DNA of 37,304 nucleotides from Candidatus Falkowbacteria bacterium CG10_big_fil_rev_8_21_14_0_10_39_11 (GCA_002773615.1 PFAP01000001.1:1-37304), one strand, 5' to 3'. Counted from the stretch's first letter, positions 1 through 8,390 are shown. Notes: generated from the letters alone by a model not told the origin. A program made the numbers and translations.

Positions 1-2
1 TA

Positions 3-83
3 GGGATGGACGGTAAAACGCCTATGGAACGATTAAATGAACTGGCAAGTGTAAACTTGACGCTGCAATGCCACAAATGTTGA
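3..83 (+). pseudogene. C-terminal end of a probable integrase-core transposase (truncated by window start)
   Basis: Frame starting at nt 3 reads GMDGKTPMERLNELASVNLTLQCHKC*; the G-x-TPMERL motif resembles the C-terminus of integrase-core transposases. Only the tail is visible. Confidence 0.35.
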
Positions 84-135
84 CAAAGATAATTATTTAT
101 GATAACCTTACCAGTACATTCACCCAGGATGGAGC

Positions 136-438
136 ATGTCGCAGGTAACCAAAATCACCGAACTTCGTTCTCGAGCCAAATATTCACTCTGGTGGACATT
201 GACTGGAGCAGACGCTAAGTTGGTCAAGAAGCTGGGGATTAAAAATCGCGGTGAACCCATGTATCAAAGTCAGCTGGCCGAGCTCCAGATTCGTCGTATG
301 CAGCAGGATTTATGGTGGAAGATGATGTCTCCACCGTGTAGAGAATTTCTGAAAGATTTGATTCAGGATTCAAAAATGTTTAATCGTAACCGTCGAATTG
401 ATTTGGAATTGGGTAGAATTCGTATTTTCTTATTTTAG
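136..438 (+). CDS. hypothetical protein (100 aa)
   Basis: ORF track; ATG start; first of three closely spaced same-strand ORFs. No recognised family. Confidence 0.55.
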   Translation: MSQVTKITELRSRAKYSLWWTLTGADAKLVKKLGIKNRGEPMYQSQLAELQIRRMQQDLWWKMMSPPCREFLKDLIQDSKMFNRNRRIDLELGRIRIFLF

Positions 439-472
439 CAATTTCAAACCAAATCAACCGAAGGAGGTCTTG

Positions 473-796
473 ATGCTCAGAAGCACACTTATCGGTGTCA
501 CCATTATGACCGTTATTATGCTGTTGGTTTTCTTTGCTGACGGTAGCAACAGCCGTCATGCAGTTGAGCTTTACAATAACCTCCCTGATGCACTTCAGTT
601 TGTTTTTTCCTATGGCCTTATTATTTTGGCCGGTTTTGCTATTATGGTTTCAGCGCTTTATGATGTGCATCGACGTAGAATTCAGAATCAGCGTTATCAG
701 CTCGAAACCCAGAGAACTCAGCTGAAGCAGGATTATATCCGTGACATGCGCGCTATTGAAAATCAGCCGGCAACACAAACAGAGGGGGTTGGATGA
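473..796 (+). CDS. small membrane protein with two hydrophobic segments and a coiled-coil tail
   Basis: The ORF track starts at 398, but a strong SD (aaggagg) lies just upstream of ATG 473. Protein MLRSTLIGVTIMTVIMLLVFFADG...LIILAGFAIMVSALYDVHRRR. Confidence 0.6.
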   Translation: MLRSTLIGVTIMTVIMLLVFFADGSNSRHAVELYNNLPDALQFVFSYGLIILAGFAIMVSALYDVHRRRIQNQRYQLETQRTQLKQDYIRDMRAIENQPATQTEGVG

Positions 797-1095
797 GACT
801 GACACATGAAGTCTGGGTTGTCATTCAGGAGCACAGTCAACAGCTCAAGCGCAAAATTGAAACTGCTCTTCAGGTTTATTACCGTAACCTTAGAATCAGA
901 TGGCTGACTCAAGAGGATTTTCGTTCGGTCGGGGATGTATCACCCAACGCTACAGTTATTCTTGACACTGACCATTCTCTCCCCAAGGGTTTCAATCGAG
1001 AAGACGTCAGTTTCAATCGGTTGGTCTGGAATCGTGACGGTTCATTCTATCGTCTTCGGTTTGAACGTCGTGCAGGACTGGATTTCAAATCTTAA
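793..1095 (+). CDS. hypothetical protein (100 aa)
   Basis: ATGA overlap with the preceding ORF and a purine-rich SD; followed by an intrinsic terminator. Confidence 0.55.
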   Translation: MRLTHEVWVVIQEHSQQLKRKIETALQVYYRNLRIRWLTQEDFRSVGDVSPNATVILDTDHSLPKGFNREDVSFNRLVWNRDGSFYRLRFERRAGLDFKS

Positions 1096-1120
1096 ACACC
1101 AAACTGGTGTTTTTTGTTTT
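1094..1120 (+). terminator. intrinsic terminator
   Basis: aaacacc-aaact-ggtgttt stem followed by a T-rich tract. Confidence 0.75.
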
Positions 1121-1122
1121 GG

Positions 1123-1151
1123 TTGACAAAGTCGATGAGATATAGTATAAT
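1123..1151 (+). promoter_or_regulatory. consensus sigma70-type promoter
   Basis: TTGACA (1123-1128), 17 nt spacer, TATAAT (1146-1151). Confidence 0.8.
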
Positions 1152-1251
1152 TTCTTAGTTAACTCCAAGGAGGGAAGCATGCAGCAAATGTTTTTTATCC
1201 TCTGGCGGGAGGCGGTTTTCTCAGCCACCCAACTACCAGAGGAGAGGTACC

Positions 1252-1782
1252 ATGAGTACCAAAAAGCGTGTCCGGATCAAGTCTCATAGTGTGCTGGCCG
1301 TGGATCGTAGGGCTTGTGTCTGTTGGGATGATTTGCACGTGTCCTTGTGGCACGGCGACAGTTATGAGAAGTTTTGGATTACGGTCCATGACATCAATTG
1401 GCTCTCTGGTGAGGCTCAGCTTCACCGTTATGGTATGATGAGGGACCGGATTGACAGTAGTATCAATGATCAGGTTGGCTGGACTCGTGAGGAGGCCATT
1501 GCCTGGGACGTGAAGTCTTTGCTTCAGGTCAAGGCTTGGTTGACTCGGATTCGTCAGGGTGAGAAGTTCATTATGCAGGAGCAGGATGAATACCTTGAGG
1601 ATCGCGACGTCATCCCTGCTGACTTGCCGTACCTGCCGGACATTATCGTCAATAGCTACGACATGAATCGTTACCAGGCTGAGTGGGCTGTCGAGTGGTA
1701 TCTGCGCGAGGTGATGCAGTTCCCGTACGCGGAGTATCTGTTTACCTGGCCGCCGATCGACAATATCGTGTGTAATTTCTAA
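1252..1782 (+). CDS. hypothetical protein (176 aa), no recognised family
   Basis: ORF with SD aggagagg 5-7 nt before ATG, upstream consensus promoter, downstream terminator. Confidence 0.7.
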   Translation: MSTKKRVRIKSHSVLAVDRRACVCWDDLHVSLWHGDSYEKFWITVHDINWLSGEAQLHRYGMMRDRIDSSINDQVGWTREEAIAWDVKSLLQVKAWLTRIRQGEKFIMQEQDEYLEDRDVIPADLPYLPDIIVNSYDMNRYQAEWAVEWYLREVMQFPYAEYLFTWPPIDNIVCNF

Positions 1783-1790
1783 GATTTCCA

Positions 1791-1820
1791 AGATCAGTAA
1801 CAAACTGGTCTTTTTTGTTT
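1791..1820 (+). terminator. intrinsic terminator
   Basis: agatcagt-aacaa-actggtct stem (one G-U pair) followed by ttttttgttt. Confidence 0.7.
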
Positions 1821-1889
1821 GTCATTAGGGCAACTTTGACGCCAGGCTCATTTCCTGATATATTTATCATGTAATAATTAAAGTCAATT

Positions 1890-2546
1890 ATGCTTAAGCA
1901 AACTGCATATATATTGGTCGGCCCTCCCGGGGCCGGAAAGGGAACCCAAAGTGAGTTTTTAGTAGAGGAGTTAAAGTTAAAAGTTATTCAGCCTGGTGTT
2001 TTTTTGCGAAAAGAAGCCAAAAAAGACACAGAAGTTGGAATGCTAATTGAGGGGCTGATTAGTCATGGTGCATTTGTGCCAGACGAATTTGTCGACAAAC
2101 GTGTATATGCCGCATTGAAAAAGAATAGCAAGGATATTCTATTCGATGGTTATCCTCGGACCGAAGCTCAAGCTGAAAAGCTGGCTGACTATTTGAATAA
2201 ACATAAAATCGATACTTATTTTCTTGAAATCACCTTACCAGAAAAATTAATCGTCGAGCGTATCAATGGACGACGTAGTTGTACTTGTGGTGAAACTTAC
2301 CATATCAAATACAACAAACCAAAAAAGCATGGCCTTTGCGACAAGTGTGGCCAAAAATTATATATTCGAACGGATTCTCGCAAGCCGGTTATTCGTAACC
2401 GAATAAAAGCTTATCACAACCAGACCGAACCGGTAATCAAATATTTCAAAACTCACAAAGTAGTCAAATTAAAATTCGTCAAAATAAACGGCAATCAGTC
2501 AATTGATAAAGTTCATGCTGATATCATGAAAGCCATCAAAGTGTAA
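1890..2546 (+). CDS. adk: adenylate kinase (zinc-finger lid)
   Basis: GPPGAGKGTQ P-loop, FDGYPRTEAQA, lid CTCGETYH...CDKCGQ. Confidence 0.9.
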   Translation: MLKQTAYILVGPPGAGKGTQSEFLVEELKLKVIQPGVFLRKEAKKDTEVGMLIEGLISHGAFVPDEFVDKRVYAALKKNSKDILFDGYPRTEAQAEKLADYLNKHKIDTYFLEITLPEKLIVERINGRRSCTCGETYHIKYNKPKKHGLCDKCGQKLYIRTDSRKPVIRNRIKAYHNQTEPVIKYFKTHKVVKLKFVKINGNQSIDKVHADIMKAIKV

Positions 2547-2551
2547 TCATT

Positions 2552-3127
2552 ATGAAAACGATTGTTACTACAATAGGATTGCCTTTTTCTGGTAAAAGCA
2601 GATTGGCAAAAGAGTATCAAGACAAAGGCTTTACGGTAATAAGCCGTGACGATGAGCTAAAAAAAATTATTGATTCTTCAAGGTTCAAAAAGCAGGTTGA
2701 ACGCGATTTGGCAATCTTGGAGAGTCCGACGAGCAGAGATGTCTTTGCCGTTAAAAACAAAGTTGCGATTGAAATTTTAAATGAAAGACTCAACGACTTG
2801 GTTGAGCATTCAGACAGTCAAAAAATTTTTTACGACGCGACCAACCTTCAGAGAGCTACTAGACAAGGAGTTATAAATTTAAAATCCGATGAGGTGAAAG
2901 TACAAGCCCTATATTTGAGGACGCCATTGGAAGTTATAATACAAAGAGCCATCAAATCTCATGAAAGTGGTGAAAGAGTAGGTCAGTTCAATGAGGGGGC
3001 TTTGCAAGGTTTACAAAGAATGTATCAGATGCTTGAAGAACCAACGCCTGACGAAGGTTTTGATAAATTTACCATTATAGATTTTAAGCAGGAACAAGAT
3101 CATGAAATAAAAATACCAGTAAAATAA
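2552..3127 (+). CDS. AAA_33-like P-loop kinase
   Basis: TIGLPFSGKSRLAKEY Walker A; SRDDELKK; FYDATNLQRATRQ typical of polynucleotide kinase-like ATPases. Confidence 0.75.
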   Translation: MKTIVTTIGLPFSGKSRLAKEYQDKGFTVISRDDELKKIIDSSRFKKQVERDLAILESPTSRDVFAVKNKVAIEILNERLNDLVEHSDSQKIFYDATNLQRATRQGVINLKSDEVKVQALYLRTPLEVIIQRAIKSHESGERVGQFNEGALQGLQRMYQMLEEPTPDEGFDKFTIIDFKQEQDHEIKIPVK

Positions 3128-3130
3128 TTT

Positions 3131-3895
3131 ATGATCAGATTAAAAACAATTGAAGAGATAAAGGTTTTACGCGATGGCGGGAAAATTCTTTTTGATATAA
3201 TGATGCGCCTTGGAGATATGGTCAAGCCAGGAGTTTCAACTTGGGACTTGGACAAGGCCGCAGAGAAACTGATTTATGAATCCGGTGGTCTACCTGCATT
3301 CAAAAACTATGGTCAGCCACCATTCCCCGGTACTCTTTGCACCTCATTAAACGCCGAAGTTGTTCATGGCATCCCAAACCAAAAGACCGTTTTAGAAGAA
3401 GGTGATATTATCAGCTTGGATATCGGTATGAAATACCCATCAGACAATGGCATGTATACTGACATGGCGCGTACATTTACTGTCGGTTTAGTTGATGCGG
3501 ATTCGGTCCGATTGATTGAGGTTAGTCGTAAAGCCCTTGAAATAATTGAGTCTCGAGTCGCACCAGGAGTTGATTGGCATGATATTGCCAAGGAAGTTCA
3601 GCGATTTATTGAGTCTAGTGGTTTTGGCGTAGTTCGATCACTTGTTGGTCATGGAGTCGGACATGAAGTTCACGAAGAACCTCAATTACCAAATTATGTT
3701 ATCCCAAACTACCATTTGATATTAAAAGAAGGGATGGTTTTGGCGGCCGAACCGATGATTACCGCCGGTCACTTTAACATTACTACACTGGACGACAATT
3801 GGACCGTCCGCACTTCAGACAATCGTCGAGCTTCACACTGGGAAGACACTTTCGCCGTTACCAAAAATGGCTGTAAAATTATTACCGCAGAGTAA
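3131..3895 (+). CDS. map: type I methionine aminopeptidase
   Basis: LCTSLNAEVVHGIPN, GDIISLDIGM, GHGVGHEVHEEPQLPNY, EPMI metal-binding motifs. Confidence 0.95.
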   Translation: MIRLKTIEEIKVLRDGGKILFDIMMRLGDMVKPGVSTWDLDKAAEKLIYESGGLPAFKNYGQPPFPGTLCTSLNAEVVHGIPNQKTVLEEGDIISLDIGMKYPSDNGMYTDMARTFTVGLVDADSVRLIEVSRKALEIIESRVAPGVDWHDIAKEVQRFIESSGFGVVRSLVGHGVGHEVHEEPQLPNYVIPNYHLILKEGMVLAAEPMITAGHFNITTLDDNWTVRTSDNRRASHWEDTFAVTKNGCKIITAE

Positions 3896-4091
3896 AGTAT
3901 AATCATACGAAAGTTTTTGATATGAAAAATATTTTATATTGTTTTAAAAAAATCGGCTCATTTTTTTGAGAGTAATAGTTGCTGTACTTGGGCTTAGCTT
4001 CAAGTTTTGGCCAGGTGCCGAGAGTTAAAGAAAAAAAAGATAATAAAACCATTGAATCAAATAAATAGCATTGTATCTTTTACTTTAAAAT

Positions 4092-4484
4092 ATGCACTAC
4101 ATCGGCCTCGATTGGGGCACCGCAAAAATTGGAATTGCTATCGGGTCTGACGAAACAAAATTCGCCAGTCCGATTTTGACTTTGAGTTATCACAGTTTGT
4201 CTGAAATTATTGAGAAACTATCAGAACTGATAATTAGTGAACAGGCAGAGGCTTTTGTTATTGGACATCCTATTAGCCTCGCCGGTGAGGCAAAACGGGA
4301 GCAAAGTTTTCATACTTTTGTTAAAGAAATTGAATCTCTTGGTTTGCCTGTTTACTTTGAAGACGAACGTTTGTCTACCAAGTATGCCGCCAGTCTAGCT
4401 CGTGAATTTAAAGGTTCCAAAAAAGTCAGCGATGATGAAGTGGCGGCTGCCGCCATTTTGCAAACATATTTCGACAAAAAATAA
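4092..4484 (+). CDS. ruvX: RuvX/YqgF family Holliday junction resolvase-like protein
   Basis: MHYIGLDWGTAKIGIAIGSD; FVIGHPIS; FEDERLSTKYA. Confidence 0.9.
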   Translation: MHYIGLDWGTAKIGIAIGSDETKFASPILTLSYHSLSEIIEKLSELIISEQAEAFVIGHPISLAGEAKREQSFHTFVKEIESLGLPVYFEDERLSTKYAASLAREFKGSKKVSDDEVAAAAILQTYFDKK

Positions 4485-4486
4485 TC

Positions 4487-4522
4487 CCCTGAAGGCGACA
4501 TTCCGGAATGTCGCCTTCAGGG
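4487..4522 (+). terminator. perfect 36-nt palindrome, probable terminator
   Basis: ccctgaaggcgacattcc / ggaatgtcgccttcaggg; followed by agttgttttta (short U tract). Confidence 0.6.
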
Positions 4523-4564
4523 AGTTGTTTTTATGTTTTAACGCTTTAATGTTCACGTGTTTTC

Positions 4565-5293
4565 ATGAACTCAACCTACAAAACAATTGGAATCGTAATC
4601 AAACGCAAAGACTGGAGGGAAAATGACAGTCTTTTTTCTTTTTATACTCAAGATTTTGGCAAGGTAGAAGCCATCGCCACGAGTAGTAAAAAAATTACCA
4701 GTAAATTGGCCGGCCATCTCTCTTCGTTTGGTTTGGTCGATTTGATGATCGCTCGAGGTAAAAGAATTGATCGCCTGGCCCAAGCTCGTTTGATTCAAAA
4801 ATTTCCTTGCGACAACATTCAAGATTACAAATTTTTCACCAGTCTGATTGAGTTTCTAGACAAAGCGATTGTTGGTCATGAAGCAGACCCAGCCATTTGG
4901 TCATTGCTTACCAAAACTGTTGATTCATATATCTCTAATCCCAATCAAGATTATCAAGCCGTTCTGAAGTTACTTTTTTATCTCAAGACTATTGAGATTC
5001 TTGGCTACCGACCGGAATTGTATCAATGCGTCATCTGTCAAAAAAACAACGTCACGCATCCTTATTTCTCTTTTATTAATAATGGTCTAGTTTGCAAGAC
5101 CTGCAACATTACCAAGCATTCGGTCTCCAAAGAAAGCATAATACTCAGTCGTCTTTTGTATGATGATCAAGAGATGTTGTCTCGGGTTATATTCAATAGG
5201 GAGATAATCAAGCAAACATCGGCCTTTATTTCCAAATTATTGACCCATATTTTCGAAAAGCCATTTTACTCCATGGGTATTGACAAGGTTTAA
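4565..5293 (+). CDS. recO: DNA repair protein RecO
   Basis: N-terminal OB-like YKTIGIVIKRKDWRENDSLFSFYTQDFGKVEAIA; zinc motif CVIC...CKTC. Confidence 0.85.
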   Translation: MNSTYKTIGIVIKRKDWRENDSLFSFYTQDFGKVEAIATSSKKITSKLAGHLSSFGLVDLMIARGKRIDRLAQARLIQKFPCDNIQDYKFFTSLIEFLDKAIVGHEADPAIWSLLTKTVDSYISNPNQDYQAVLKLLFYLKTIEILGYRPELYQCVICQKNNVTHPYFSFINNGLVCKTCNITKHSVSKESIILSRLLYDDQEMLSRVIFNREIIKQTSAFISKLLTHIFEKPFYSMGIDKV

Positions 5294-5347
5294 AAATTAT
5301 GGTAATATTGTTATTCACCCACCATGACCAGAGGAGGTCAATTAGCC

Positions 5348-5629
5348 ATGACAATTCGAGAAAAGCGCGATGATCTTCAGGCTCGAATTCTCAAGCAAGA
5401 TACTGTTATTAGTGTTGCTTCGGATGCGCTGGTGCAACTTCAGGGAGAGCTTCTGGACGAGGAATTGCCTGCCAAGAAGCGCGCTTCATTGGAAAGAAAG
5501 ATTGCCAAGGCTGAAGAAAAAGTCAGCAAGGCTAAGGCCAAGTTGGCTGTGATGACTCGGGATTTTGCTGAGGTTGGTAGACTCCTCAATCTTCAGACCG
5601 CTTTGGCCGAGCGGGCTATGCTGGATTAG
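5348..5629 (+). CDS. coiled-coil hypothetical protein; 5' part of a longer reading frame interrupted by TAG
   Basis: SD agaggagg before ATG 5348 (the track start at 5324 lacks a comparable SD). The same frame continues after TAG 5627-5629 as open sequence to 6355. Confidence 0.6.
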   Translation: MTIREKRDDLQARILKQDTVISVASDALVQLQGELLDEELPAKKRASLERKIAKAEEKVSKAKAKLAVMTRDFAEVGRLLNLQTALAERAMLD

Positions 5630-5689
5630 AAGATCGAGCAGCTTCAGCTCGATGCACTGAATATTCAGGGCAGTGATCTGCCAGACAAT

Positions 5690-6355
5690 TTGATGCGTGA
5701 ATTTGTGTCCAATGCCAGACGACTTCAGCGTGGTTTGGAGGCTTTGTCCGTGCTCAAGGAGCCGGTGGAGACAGCCAAGGAGTGGCTTCGCGCCTTCGTC
5801 GGCAAGAATCCAACCGGCTGGCTGGATGATCCGGACGTCTTCAAGCGCTATCGTTTCACTCGGGTTGGCAAGCTGCGCGTCATTCTTCAGGATTCAGTTT
5901 CTTATCTGCTCGAAATGACCAAGGCAGCCAAGCTCTTTGGTCTGCAGCAGCTATTTGATCTGGGAATTCTCAAGGTCGACAACGCCAAGCTTCTCGAAGC
6001 GATCGAAAATGGTTTGCTCAAGTTCATTGATTCTGGTGAGATCGTCACTTATGAAGATTGGGAGACCATGCGCGAACGTAAGGTAAACAAGGCTGCGGTC
6101 GTAGTCAAGGAAGAGGACGCTGTCGGCGACGAACATGTCATCGTCATTAAGCCTGACCTCATGAGCACACCGGTAGATCGCCTTCGTGAACTGACTTCAC
6201 TGACCGGTCATCACATCAAGCCCCTAGCAGAGGCCGGCATTACTATTGTCGGTCAGCTGCGTGGTTGGTCTCTGGTTGATTTGATCGATATCAAGAATAT
6301 CGGTCGTAAGCGGGGGCAGGAGATTCTGGCTGCAGTCACCGGCTCCTTGAGTTAA
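5690..6355 (+). CDS. 3' part of the interrupted frame; C-terminal HhH/alpha-CTD-like domain
   Basis: Same frame as 5348-5629. C-terminus LAEAGITIVGQLRGWSLVDLIDIKNIGRKRGQEILAAV. No SD seen at 5690. Confidence 0.5.
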   Translation: MMREFVSNARRLQRGLEALSVLKEPVETAKEWLRAFVGKNPTGWLDDPDVFKRYRFTRVGKLRVILQDSVSYLLEMTKAAKLFGLQQLFDLGILKVDNAKLLEAIENGLLKFIDSGEIVTYEDWETMRERKVNKAAVVVKEEDAVGDEHVIVIKPDLMSTPVDRLRELTSLTGHHIKPLAEAGITIVGQLRGWSLVDLIDIKNIGRKRGQEILAAVTGSLS

Positions 6356-6360
6356 TTATC

Positions 6361-6386
6361 AACTAAGCGAACGGCTTAGTTTTTTG
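6361..6386 (+). terminator. intrinsic terminator
   Basis: aactaagc-gaacg-gcttagtt followed by a T run. Confidence 0.8.
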
Positions 6387-6453
6387 ATTGGACAGAAAGT
6401 TGTTCATCTGATAGGATGACTTATTGTCACCACAAGAGGAAAGGCAGGGCTTT

Positions 6454-7119
6454 ATGTCTGATCAATTGAGGACTAAATATGCGTCTTTGATCAACAAGGT
6501 TCGGTTTGATCATGTCCGGCAAGGTTTTGCTGGCGGACACCATGATTTTCTCCACGCCTTTATGGTAGCTGAGTATGCTCTGATGATTGCGGAAAGTGAT
6601 GAAGTCGGAGTGCTGGCTTGGATCGCCGGTATCTGTCACAATACAGATCATCTATTTCCGGCTGAGATTGTTCATCACAAGGTTTCCGCCTACATTGCCG
6701 GTTGGACTGCTCTTGACAAGGTGAACGCGCAGCTAGTTATCAATGCCGTGATGCAACATAGTAAGTTGAATGACCCAAATGATGATTCCGTTACTGTGAC
6801 CTTAAAAGATGCCGACAGATTGGCGAATCTTGGACCTAATGTAATCATTCGTTCCGGACAACACTTCAACGAGCTCCCGGCATTTAACCCGCTTTTCATT
6901 TCAGAGTTTGATCCCACAGCCACTTACCGTAATCCCAAATCCGTACTTCGCGACGTCTTGAGTTCACTCGAATGGGAAGACTGGATTCGCCTGCCCAAGG
7001 CCAGGGAATTGGCTCGCCCGTATGTGGCATTTTTGAAACAATTCAAAGCATTGATGTTGCATCAATTACAAGAAGTTCGACTTGATCCTTATCCTTTCCC
7101 CGAAGACTATAAAGATTGA
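6454..7119 (+). CDS. HD-domain phosphohydrolase-like protein
   Basis: HDFLHAFMVAEYAL...IAGICHNTDHL...MQHSKL...LKDADRLANL. ATG 6454 is preceded by SD-like sequence; the track start at 6424 is TTG. Confidence 0.65.
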   Translation: MSDQLRTKYASLINKVRFDHVRQGFAGGHHDFLHAFMVAEYALMIAESDEVGVLAWIAGICHNTDHLFPAEIVHHKVSAYIAGWTALDKVNAQLVINAVMQHSKLNDPNDDSVTVTLKDADRLANLGPNVIIRSGQHFNELPAFNPLFISEFDPTATYRNPKSVLRDVLSSLEWEDWIRLPKARELARPYVAFLKQFKALMLHQLQEVRLDPYPFPEDYKD

Positions 7120-7145
7120 AGCTGCTAATAAAACGGCTTAGTTCG

Positions 7146-7187
7146 CCCTGAAGAGAAATATGAAATATTTCTACTTCAGGGTTTTTT
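7146..7187 (+). terminator. intrinsic terminator
   Basis: ccctgaag-agaaata-tgaaa-tatttct-a-cttcaggg followed by tttttt. Confidence 0.8.
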
Positions 7188-7191
7188 GATA

Positions 7192-7217
7192 CAAAAAAAC
7201 TGATATTATATCAGTTT
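7192..7217 (-). terminator. intrinsic terminator for the minus-strand sigma4/alpha-CTD ORF
   Basis: aaactgat-attat-atcagttt with A-run on the + side (T-run on the minus strand). Confidence 0.7.
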
Positions 7218-7219
7218 AA

Positions 7220-8116
7220 TCATTGTAAATTTTTACGCTGCTTTTTTAGCAGCTCTTTTGTTTCCTCATCCAGATATATACCCAATGACAATTCCATTTC
7301 AGCCAAAACTTCCTTGATTTCTTTTAGTGATTTTCGTCCAAGGATTTTAGAGGAAAGTAGTTGTGCTTCAGTCATCTGCACCAATTCACCAACCAGCTTG
7401 ATATCAGTATTGTATAGACAGTTTGCGCTTCTGACACTCAGCTCCAATCTGTCGATACTGCCAAACAGGGCATTGAATTGTGATGGTTTAAAAACAAGAG
7501 TTGTCTTGATCACTTCAGCTTGATCTTTTTCATTTTGACGTTTTGCCAGTTCTCGCTCCAAAGCGTTTCCAATTGGCTGATATATGATAGTCAATTTCTG
7601 TTTCTGTAGTCTCCATCTTAATTTTCTCAGAGCTTTGGCTTCAATCTGACGAATTCGTTCTTCTGTCAGCAGCAGTTTAGCTCCAACTTGTTTAAGCGTT
7701 TTCTTTTCCTCACCAACAAGTCCAATTCTTAATTTTATGACTCTGGCTTCACGGTTTTCCAGCTCCGATAACAGATTCTTTAGCTTGAGAAATGTGAGAA
7801 GATCCCAGATGGGCATAATCCCTTGCCAGTTGTCAGCCAGCCATCGAGTAGCCAAAATTTGGCATAGCTCTTCATGAGATGTTGGTAGTGGCGGCATATC
7901 AACAGAAAATTCAATCATTATATCTTGCCACCAATTATTTACCCGATCAATCAAGTCAGAAGTATTTGATCTCAATTGAATTCCTGTGAGATTTGCCAGT
8001 AGTTCAGCCTGATTCTGATATCGAGGAGAATATAGCGGGATTTGAAGCAGATCAGTCGCCAGAATCAATCCTTTGATCGTGGCCAAAATAGAATTCTCAT
8101 TCAACCATTCAGCCAA
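7220..8116 (-). CDS. sigma-70 region 4-like HTH fused to RNA polymerase alpha C-terminal domain
   Basis: [45 protein letters not shown] (sigma4-like) and [56 protein letters not shown] (alpha-CTD). The ORF start is TTG and the upstream frame is disrupted. Confidence 0.75.
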   Translation of the reverse strand: MAEWLNENSILATIKGLILATDLLQIPLYSPRYQNQAELLANLTGIQLRSNTSDLIDRVNNWWQDIMIEFSVDMPPLPTSHEELCQILATRWLADNWQGIMPIWDLLTFLKLKNLLSELENREARVIKLRIGLVGEEKKTLKQVGAKLLLTEERIRQIEAKALRKLRWRLQKQKLTIIYQPIGNALERELAKRQNEKDQAEVIKTTLVFKPSQFNALFGSIDRLELSVRSANCLYNTDIKLVGELVQMTEAQLLSSKILGRKSLKEIKEVLAEMELSLGIYLDEETKELLKKQRKNLQ

Positions 8117-8390
8117 AATCGGTTTGATTTCTTTATCTTCAGAAGATTGTAGGTGTCTCCAGCCGGTTGCGACTCAAGCATAAGCTTGAAGAATAGAAGC
8201 GTATTTTGCTTTTTTGGTTCGAACTCGCCCAGAGTAATTGTGATCCTTTCTCATCTCTTTGATATCATGAAAAACTGTAGAATGGCTAACCTGCAAGAAC
8301 GATGCAATTTCCGCAATTGATAGTCCGATTTAATACAATTTTTTCAAGCGGTTGCCGTTTTCGCTTTTTTGCTTGATAATTCTGAGGCAT
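8117..8390 (-). pseudogene. disrupted N-terminal HTH-coding region upstream of the sigma4/alpha-CTD ORF
   Basis: Frame-continuous minus-strand reading [84 protein letters not shown]. Stops are TAA (8330-8332) and TGA (8174-8176). An SD+ATG (8388-8390) sits in a shifted frame. Confidence 0.6.

Noticed and set aside
1195-1803. 202-aa minus-strand ORF antisense to the 1252-1782 CDS
   Set aside because: No SD or promoter seen; the + strand ORF has a consensus promoter, SD and terminator, and the antisense product looks like a codon-bias shadow.
5627-8332. Alternative genetic code (UGA or UAG sense) as explanation for in-frame stops
   Set aside because: TAG and TGA both serve as natural stops of well-defined genes here (e.g. 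TGA at the 26235 and 7119 ends; TAG at pyk and ppsA), and no conserved housekeeping gene contains internal TAG/TGA.
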